64,000 bases of DNA from Blumeriella jaapii. Taxonomy: Eukaryota; Ascomycota; Leotiomycetes; Helotiales; Drepanopezizaceae. Positions 56,400 through 64,000 of the stretch are shown piece after piece (the stretch's first letter is position 1; each line of letters begins with the position of its first letter). The notes below the pieces were generated by a model that was given only the letters and a program-made list of their open reading frames with translations, ran no database searches and was not told the origin of the DNA. Position numbers and translations under genes: made by a program. The stretch covers positions 787,215 through 851,214 of the forward strand of contig VWND01000016.1 in NCBI GenBank assembly GCA_009599575.1, given 5' to 3'.

Positions 56400-59300
56400 A
56401 AAACCAATTAATCAAAACCGAATTTTTTAATTCTATATTTTTTTGGTTTTTTAATCCGTTTTTGATCTTTTTGCTATTAGCTTCTGCGAAAAGGTAGCGT
56501 TTCGTTTGTCGTTCGAATTATTTTGTTTATTCTGCTTTTTTAAAAAGTGGCTCGATAAAATATCAGTCGAAGTATCGTTTAAACTTACGAACGTTCTAAT
56601 AGCTTTTTCGTCGATAATATTATCAAATATCGCCGCGACGAATATTTTTCACGACTTTTTTTCGTAAATAATAGATTTTAGCTTTTGAACGTAATTCTAC
56701 GCTTTATAAAAAACGCTGAAAAGTTTTGTATTAAAATCGTAAAAGTAATCGATTAATTCGTCGTAATTAAAATCGATTAACGTTTTTGCTTCGCGTAAAA
56801 TTAATAGGTCGAATTACGGTTGTTTGCCGACGAATGCTTTTGAAAAAGCTCCGAAGCCTGTAAAAAAGATTATTTTACGAAATGGTTCGGAAATAGTCGT
56901 TTGCAATCGAAATTACCGAAAATATTATAATTGCTTTCGCCGCAGTATAAATAATATCAAATTGCTTATCGGATTATCGTTTTCGAAATAGTTTTTGTAT
57001 TTTTGCGCCGTGTAATTATTCGAATAAATTAGTATTGCGCCGTCGGTTTTTTGGATTCTGAATCTAACGAAAACTTTTTGCTTAGTCGAAAAGCTGATAA
57101 AAGTTATTTTATTTTTTATTTCGTAGCTTTCGGTTTCGTAATCCGATAAAATAGCCGAGACTATTGTTTTAAACGCGCTGAAATACGAAAAAGCTGAATT
57201 TTTCTAAATGGTTTTAGTTAGCTTAGCGTCGTAGTATAATTATAAATAAACTTCGATTATTTTCGAATTATATGCGAATGCAGGCAGAACGTAATAATCG
57301 AAAATAACGTCGGTAAAATCTTCGATTTTTTCTTTTTTTTAAAAGTCGGCGATATTAAATTTTGTAATTGTAATACGGTCGGGGCCAGCGAAATTTAAAG
57401 CGATCGGAACGTTAGAATATGCTACGAAGCGGCAGTTTCTAAAATTCCGAATAATCAGAATAACGAAATAAAGGCCGGAATGCATTTTAAAAGCTTATTA
57501 AATAAAATTGTAAAATATATTAGCGAAAAAAACTGTAGGCGCTTTTTAGGTTTTAACCAGTCGAAAATAATATTTATATATAGCTATTTTTTTTTTTATA
57601 AAATATAGCAATAGCTTGTTTTTTCCGTTGTAAAACTTTACGTAATTAACGAATTCGCAATTTAGTTTAAATAAACTTTGAAAAACACTTTCGGTCGAAA
57701 AGCCAGAAAAATCGGCTTTTAGAAATATTCGTTGCTTTCATTTTTTTACGTTTTAATCGAATTTTATAATCGCGCTAAAAGTTTTAGGGTCTGTTTTAAA
57801 ATTTACGTAGCCCAGGTAAGCTTTAGCACGTGCTTAAATAATTTTCGCAATTTTTCGTCGGAATATAAATTAATTATTAAAATTAATTTCGAACACGTCG
57901 TAATTCGAATTTTTAATAATAGCGAATCGATTAGCAAAGCCGATAACGTCGATTTTTTTTGTAATTAAATCGCAGTACGCCGCGTAATAGCGTATATAAA
58001 AATGGCAGAACTTGCCGTTTTTTTTAGTATTAATATTATTTGTAAAAACGAAATTAAAAAATCGAAGTTTTTCAACGAAAAAAACTCGAATAAAAAACGG
58101 ATCACCGTTTTTTAAAAATCTTTTTTATTTTGTTTCGGCGTATCGCATTTGCAGTTTTTCGAAAAAGATTTGATTTAGTTTTCGTTCGAAGCAAAAAGAA
58201 AAAAGCTAACGGATTTATTTAGTTTTTATATAAAAATATCGAAATAAAACTTTTAAATTGTTTCGTCGTCGAAAGCGAAAATTTTAAGTAAAATAATATA
58301 ATTTTATGCTTTTTGTATAATTTTTTTCGTAATAACTTCGATATTTTTTTTTAAGCTTTTTCGGTCGAGTCGTGTAATAGTCGAAATTTTAAATACTTTT
58401 ATTAAAATCTGAAATATTAGCGGTAATAATACGACGTTTTTAAACGCAACAGACGTTTTTAATATTTGCGTATTTAGTTTCGAAAAATTAGATTCAGAAT
58501 CGTTTAATTTTTTTTTTTTCGAAATGCCGGCGTTTTTTAAATTTAATTCCGTAAAATCGTCGCGTTTTTTATTAATTAATTTAAAATCTATAATTCGGCG
58601 TCGATTTCCGGTTGTTTTTATTCGCGATGCTTTTTTTTTTAACGACGCGAATAGTTTTTTTTTTCCGAATAAAAAAAGTTTCGAAAATATCGACGCGCTT
58701 TTTTACGTTTTTTGTTTTTATTTTTTTCGGAATCGTTTTTATAAATATAATAAATTTTTTGTATTCGAATAAGCGGTTATTTGCTATTACGCTTTTAGTT
58801 TCGTTTTCGGATTCGTTTTCGATAATTGGAAATAAAAATCGCCGAATTGTTTTTAGTTATTTTAAAAATATTAATTGTTACCGCGTGTGTTTGTTTTTTT
58901 TTCGAATTAAACGAGAATAATATTAGCTTTTTCGTTTTTTTTTCGTCGTAAATTTAAAATATCGGAATAGCGTCGTTTTTTTTCGTTCGGTATAAAAATG
59001 CCGCATTTGGCGACGCTTAGTTTTTTGCTTTAAAAAAAGGTTAGATTTAAAGTTTCGCAGCCGATTAAAATTTTTTTTAGCGATTATATAGCGTCGTCGA
59101 TTAATTTGCAAATAATTGTAAAAAGACTTATAAATCTGCGGACTTTTAGATTATTAGCTTTTAAAATTTGCGTTTTAAAAATATAAGCGTTTAATATTTA
59201 AACTTTTTTTTTCGTAAAAATAATAGTTTCGAAAAAGCGAGCGAAATGCCGAAATGGAATAACACCGGTGATTTTGCTAAAAATATATTTTTAAATATTT

Positions 59301-59690
59301 TTTTTTCGTTGATTTGGCAAAAAGCGTAAAATTCGGTTTGTTATTTTTTTTTTGTTATTTCGAACTTTTTTTGCTTCGGCGAAAGCTTTTAAAGCGTTAT
59401 CGTAATTTAACAGAAACTTGTCGTAATTAAAGCTTTTGCGAACGAATTTAATTTTAACGAAGCTTTTGTAATCGAATAGAAATTTGTTAACGTTTTTAGT
59501 TATTATATCGAATTGTTTTATAAATGTTTTTACGAAAGCTGCTTATTAATTTAAAATAGCGGCATTATATGCTTATTTGAATTCGGAAAAATTGCGTATA
59601 ATAATTCCGTTTTAAAATAAATTAAAAATAAGTTTGCTAAATTTAGCAACGCTTTGCTTAAAAAACGATATAATATCGATGGGTTTATTA
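56400..59690 (-). pseudogene. B3 3' ORF region, unknown protein
   Basis: Full-length minus-strand copy of the region at 50091-53330. Blocks in the same order include the FRRKT-type stretch, the Cys-containing HVRCYAAYC block (about 58000) and the start block near 59680. The plus-strand frames 57732-57968, 58524-58772 and 58612-58920 resemble B0 frames 2209-2445 and 3043-3375 because they are antisense to the same conserved sequence. They are Phe-rich and I treat them as shadows. Confidence 0.65.
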
Positions 59691-60180
59691 ATTAAAAAAA
59701 TGTATTATATTTATTAAAAAGTAATTGGAAAAAAGTACGGGAATTGTAAAATATTTGTATTTAAAAGTTACGGGAATTCGCATGCTGTTTTTTTTAATAA
59801 ATTATAATTATTTAAATAAATATTCGTTTAAAAAACAACGAAAAAAAATAAATAATATAGAAAGTAGTAAATAATAAAATGCATAAAAGATAGTTTTCGT
59901 AAAATGTATAAGCAATATAAATGTATTAAATATACGGCTTAAGCATATATAAAACTTTTGTTTTAATAAACAAAAGTATAATTAAATAAAGAAAAGTATA
60001 GTAGATGTTTTAAAAATAATATAAAAAAGGTTTTAAAAATAAACAGTATATATAAAACAAAATAATTAAGTTGTATATAAGCAAAGCAAAACAAAAATAA
60101 TAAAACAGTATATAATAAAAAGAAAAATAATAAATAATAAAAATAATAAAATAATTAATAAACAATCTTATATATATTTT
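59691..60180. other. AT-rich, CpG-free spacer of family B (B3 copy)
   Basis: Inverse of 49600-50090. It keeps the small island TACGGGAATTCGCATGC (about 59771-59787) amid A/T sequence. Confidence 0.7.
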
Positions 60181-60189
60181 TTTTTTTTT

Positions 60190-61560
60190 CGGTCATAAGT
60201 AAAATCACGATTTAAATTGTGCTTTTAGCAGCGGGGTTATCGTCCGGTCGTTTTCAGACTTTTTCAGAAGGTTTTTTTTTTTTAAAAGTATAATCGCTTT
60301 GGTCGGAATCGTCGTCGGATTCGTTGAAATCGGAATCGTTATTTAAATCAGAATTTAAAAGGTAGATTTGCTGATTTTTTTTATAAAATCGTTTTAACCG
60401 ATTAGCGGCGAACGTTTTTTTCAGTTTTGTTTTATTAAATTCCGTAAGCTTGTAATAGCTTTTATTTAATTCGGCTTCGCATATTTCGTAAAGTCCGAGC
60501 CATTTATAATCAAGCTTAATATCGGCCGATTTATTAATAACGCGCTAAACGTCGTAAATTAAAATTAAATTTTTTTTTTAATTAGCGTTTTTTTTAAACT
60601 CTTGGTTTTATTTTAAACTTTTTTAGCTGTTTTTTTATATTTTTTTTTTTTTTAGAATTATTTTTTTTATATTTATATCGCGATAATTTAATTATTTAAA
60701 TTTTATAATTAATAAGTTTGCTTTCGTTTTTATTTTAATTATATTATAAAGCTTTTATACAAGCCATTTTATTTTCAAAAACAGTCGGACGTTTCTGCCG
60801 TATTAAATAAAAAACGAAATTATTTTAATAAAAGCGTATATGCATATGCGCATAGCAAAAAGCATTTCCGAGAATTTCCCGCGACTAACGCTTATAACCT
60901 TTTCGAATGGCTTTTTGAAAGCCCGTCGAAAATATTTTTATAATTTCGTTCAACGGATCCGTTTGCTTTTCGAATTGTAAATTAAAATTTAAATGCGTTG
61001 AATTTCGTACTTTTTTTATAAAAGTTTCGATAATGCTTTTATTTTCGGATTTATTATCGATATTTAATTTGCTAAATAAACCGTGGCGATATACAACGTT
61101 TTTTTTAAAAAAAAAAAATCGCTATAACTTCGGAAATAGCGTTTCGGAAAAATCGTTTTTTAAGTTATTTAAACAGATTGTCGATAGCGAATACAAAACA
61201 CGTATAACCGCGATCGATGATTAGCACGCGTATAATATCGAAATTAATTTTTTTTTTAGATTTCAGAAAATCACGTTAGATATAATAGTTTTTTTTTTTT
61301 TTCGGCCAGGCTTTCGTTTTTAGCAAAAAATGCAGCTTTTAACGAAGGCTTTACAATTTTCGAAATTTTTTTTATTAAAAATCGTTTTTGATTCGGTAAT
61401 AAATAATTTTAGCTTTTTTATAAAACATTTTTTCGTGGATTTTTTTTATAATTTAAAACTTATCGGCTTTGTTATTTATTATTAAGCGTTTTTGATATAT
61501 ATTATTTTTTATTTTATATAATTTTTTATCGGCTAAAATATAATCGAAAATCTGGTTTTT
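60190..61560 (-). pseudogene. B3 integrase
   Basis: Minus-strand integrase, uninterrupted by the LINE. The catalytic Glu region is at about 60940-60965 (AAACGGATCCG inverse). The frame at 61033-61224 on the plus strand is a shadow. Stops and small indels in A/T runs. Confidence 0.75.
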
Positions 61561-63780
61561 AAATAATTTAAATTAATAATTTGGTACGCTAAATGATTTA
61601 AACAAAATAGTTAAATAATATGCGATTAAATAAAAATTTTCGGTTTTGTAATTATCGATTAAAAATTTATTTTCGTCGTTAATCGGCTTATTTCGATCGT
61701 TTTTCGGTTTTAAATCTATTCGCGATGCTAGCCGAAATAATAACGCGAATGCTTTTTCGGCTCGAAAATTAATGTTTTTTTATTCGCGGTGCCAGCCGAA
61801 ATAGCAACGCGAATAGTTTTTTTTTTTGGCTTTGTGAAACTTAAAGCGCAAATAGCGAAACAGCCGATTTCGTTAGCAATTTATTCGTTAATATTTTATT
61901 CGTTTTATTTAGCGAAATCAAACGGATAAAAACGTTTTCGTTTGAAAAAGCCGTTTGCCGCTGTATTAATTATTTTTTTTAATATATTTAACTTCGAAGT
62001 TTATAAATCGCATCCAAGCTATTTAATTAATAACGAATGCTTTTGGCAGATTATTAATTTTTTTTATTTAATTAATCGATAAAAACTTTAGCGTCTGTTT
62101 TTAAAATGAAATATACGCCGTATAATTCGCTTTTTATTTTTTTTATTATTTTAAAAGCGCCTCGATATTTTCGTTTAATAATATCGTAGCGTGCTTCCGC
62201 GAAAAATTATAAGCCGCTTTCGAATTTGAAAAATGCCGTTTTTTGTTTTTATCGATTTGTTGCAATACAGCTTTTTAATCGAAAATATTAGCGTCGACAA
62301 TCAAAATAATTTCTTTTGCGTTTGGGCTGTAATCGATTCGCATAAATAATAAAGCCGATAAAAAATCGTTTTTAAAAACTTTTATAGCTTTGTTTTGTTT
62401 TTTTTTTTCCCAAACGAAATCGATTTTTTTTTTTATCGTAGCGTAAATAAATGCAGCTTTTTAAGAAAAATTTTTGATTTAATTACGATAATAAATTATA
62501 ACGCTAATAAAAGCTTTTGGCTTCGGTAAATATTTTTATATTTTTTTATTTGCAAATTTTTTTAATTTTTTTTCGTTAAAAATAGCGGCCAACGCTGTTA
62601 ATTATATAATTAACGATATTTATTTCGAATATGCAAAATTTTAATCGAGAAATTAATAATAGCTTTGGCTTTTTTCGAAGCAAATTATAATTTTTATCGA
62701 TGTTTTAAATATATTTTATTATATAGCGTCGAATTTCAGAAAAAATCTTTTTATTATTATAATATAATTTAAGGCCCTTTTATTTTAACGTCGTTAACGT
62801 AAAATAAAACAATATCAGAAATGCAAATCATAAAGATTTTGTATACGACTTTTACGAATTAAGCGATTAAATTAATAGCTTTTATAAGTATTCTGGTTAT
62901 ACGCAGTAAACCAATTAGAATTTAAATTGCCGTTATGTTTCGAAATCGTAAGTCAAATATTTAAATAGTCGTAGCCGGAAACAGGTCGAAAAAAAAAAGC
63001 GATCGTTAATTTTGCGAATTCGTTTGAAATTAATCGACGTTAAATAACACGTTAACGTTTCGTATCGTTATTTTGTTTATTTCGACGATTACGATAATAA
63101 AATTTGTATATGCTTTTTTTTTTTTTTCGCAACGATAAACTATTTGTTTTTATATAAGCCGTAGCAAAATTCGAAAATTTTTTTGTTTAATTCGTTTTTT
63201 TTAGCATTTCGATTATTTTTATTCTGGAGGATTTTAGAAACTGAAAAGTTTTTTTTTTTGCCAAGCTTCGTACGATACAGTTTTAATATCGATATAAAGC
63301 GTAACGTTAAAGCTAAATTGGCTTATTTCGGTAAAATCGAAAATTATAGCTTTTTTTTCGGTTGCGTAAGATTTCGTACAAGACTTTTTTTTTTTTTTTT
63401 AGCAGAAATTGAGTTTCGATTGCTAAATTATTAAATCGTTTTTTTTGTAAATCGGCTGCTAAATAATAAGCTAGAAAATCGGGCCGGTGATTAATCCTTC
63501 GAATTCGCTAATAATTAATTAAAACGGTTTTATTATTTTTATTTTTTTTCAAATCAATCGTTTATTTTTTCGAAGATATTTCCACCGAATTCGCTAAGAT
63601 TTACGAATCGTATTTTATCAGTTTTGCGCTTGTAAAAAATGTTAATATTAATACAAAAAAGTAAAATATGTAAATCGGGTTTATTTAATACGAAAACGAA
63701 ATCTTCGAAATTTTTATTTCCGAATTAATAACCAAAAATATTAATATTAATTAATTTTATTCGCGGTGCTATTTCGATTA
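61561..63780 (-). pseudogene. B3 RNase H and reverse transcriptase
   Basis: Minus-strand counterpart of 46301-48285. The RT motif C reads YVND at about 62785-62800, with Asn for the first Asp. Fingers-region text (KRIKQK type) lies near 63180. The plus-strand frame at 63183-63434 is a shadow. Confidence 0.75.
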
Positions 63781-64000
63781 ATAACGCGAATGCTTTTGAT
63801 CGAGTATTTTCCAAGTTTTGTTATAGCCCAGCGTTTATTTTAAAACTAAAACCGGTTATTCGTTTTTCGATAAAACGTCGATTAAAAAGATTTTATCGCC
63901 GGCGACGATAATTAATTTTAAAAAAATCGGTTCCAATTTTAGAAAAAAGCTTTTATTTGGCCGTTTTCGATATATTTAAAGCTGACGAAACTTTTTAAAA
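63781..64000 (-). pseudogene. B3 protease start region, cut by the window end
   Basis: Inverse of about 45890-46080: the sequence between protease and RT and the end of protease (FAKYIENGQIKAFF-like text). It matches B0 14480-14720. Incomplete here. Confidence 0.6.

Larger units (their letters stand above)
56039..64000 (-). mobile_element. Family B copy B3, 3' LTR to protease, runs off the window
   Basis: A minus-strand family B element inserted in C3 gag. Order from left: 3' LTR (56039-56305), 3' ORF region, spacer, integrase, RNase H, RT, protease start. It is colinear with B0 (1730-4976 and 11298 to about 14700), and its uninterrupted integrase at 60522-60535 shows the LINE empty site. 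Confidence 0.92.

Noticed and set aside
1..64000. Mitochondrial or plastid origin because of the AT content
   Set aside because: LTR retrotransposons with target duplications, a Tad1-like LINE and CpA-directed mutation indicate a fungal nuclear genome; no organelle gene seen.
1..64000. CRISPR array, tRNA or rRNA genes
   Set aside because: No regularly spaced repeat-spacer pattern and no cloverleaf or rRNA-like conserved sequence noticed; the repeats are LTRs or A/T runs.

Overview
This window is a transposon graveyard from a filamentous ascomycete (Pezizomycotina) nuclear genome, and I find no intact host gene in it. Three things point there: LTR retrotransposons of the Ty3/gypsy order are stacked inside one another; a Tad1-like non-LTR element is present; and nearly all the AT-rich sequence carries the signature of repeat-induced point mutation (RIP). 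CpA and TpG are depleted and turned into TpA, CpG is retained, and coding frames are full of TAA/TAG where Gln or Trp codons are expected. It looks like an AT-rich isochore or heterochromatic block. The species cannot be named from this sequence.

I recognise four LTR families by comparing copies within the window (the labels are mine). Family A has 294-bp LTRs, is 6,460 bp long and is a chromovirus with a chromodomain. Family B has 267-bp LTRs and is about 11.3 kb: gag, protease, RT, RNase H, integrase, then a large extra region of unknown function downstream of integrase. Family C has about 414-bp LTRs and is about 7.3 kb, with an Ala-rich tail after integrase. Family D is known only from about 282-bp LTRs whose end resembles that of family A.

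Layout. 1-1729: 3' end of copy C0 (+). 1730-18127: copy B0 (-), split at 4991-11297 by a 6.3-kb GC-richer Tad1-like LINE (-) with a 14-bp target duplication. 18128-20320: unassigned mutated sequence. 20321-20602: D LTR. 20603-21185: unassigned sequence plus a D fragment. 21186-22135: 5' end of C1 (+). 22136-22344: partial D LTR. 22345-27145: C2 (+). 27146-31524: B1 (+). 31525-35968 and 53733-56038: C3 (-). 35969-53732: B2 (+), complete with both LTRs. 38788-45247: complete family A element (-) inside B2, with a 5-bp target duplication. 56039-64000: B3 (-), running off the window.

The junctions imply a nested chain up to seven deep: A in B2 in C3 in B1 in C2 in D2 in C1. Families B and C have invaded each other repeatedly. 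Only A, B2 and the LINE have both ends in view; the other steps rest on one junction each. All elements appear dead: catalytic residues are replaced by changes that fit C-to-T or G-to-A (RT YADD to YAND, YLDD to YLNN, integrase Glu to Lys, zinc-knuckle Cys/His to Tyr). The most novel component is the 3.2-kb region between integrase and the 3' LTR of family B. It occurs in three copies behind a very AT-rich, CpG-free spacer, and I could not assign it to any family.
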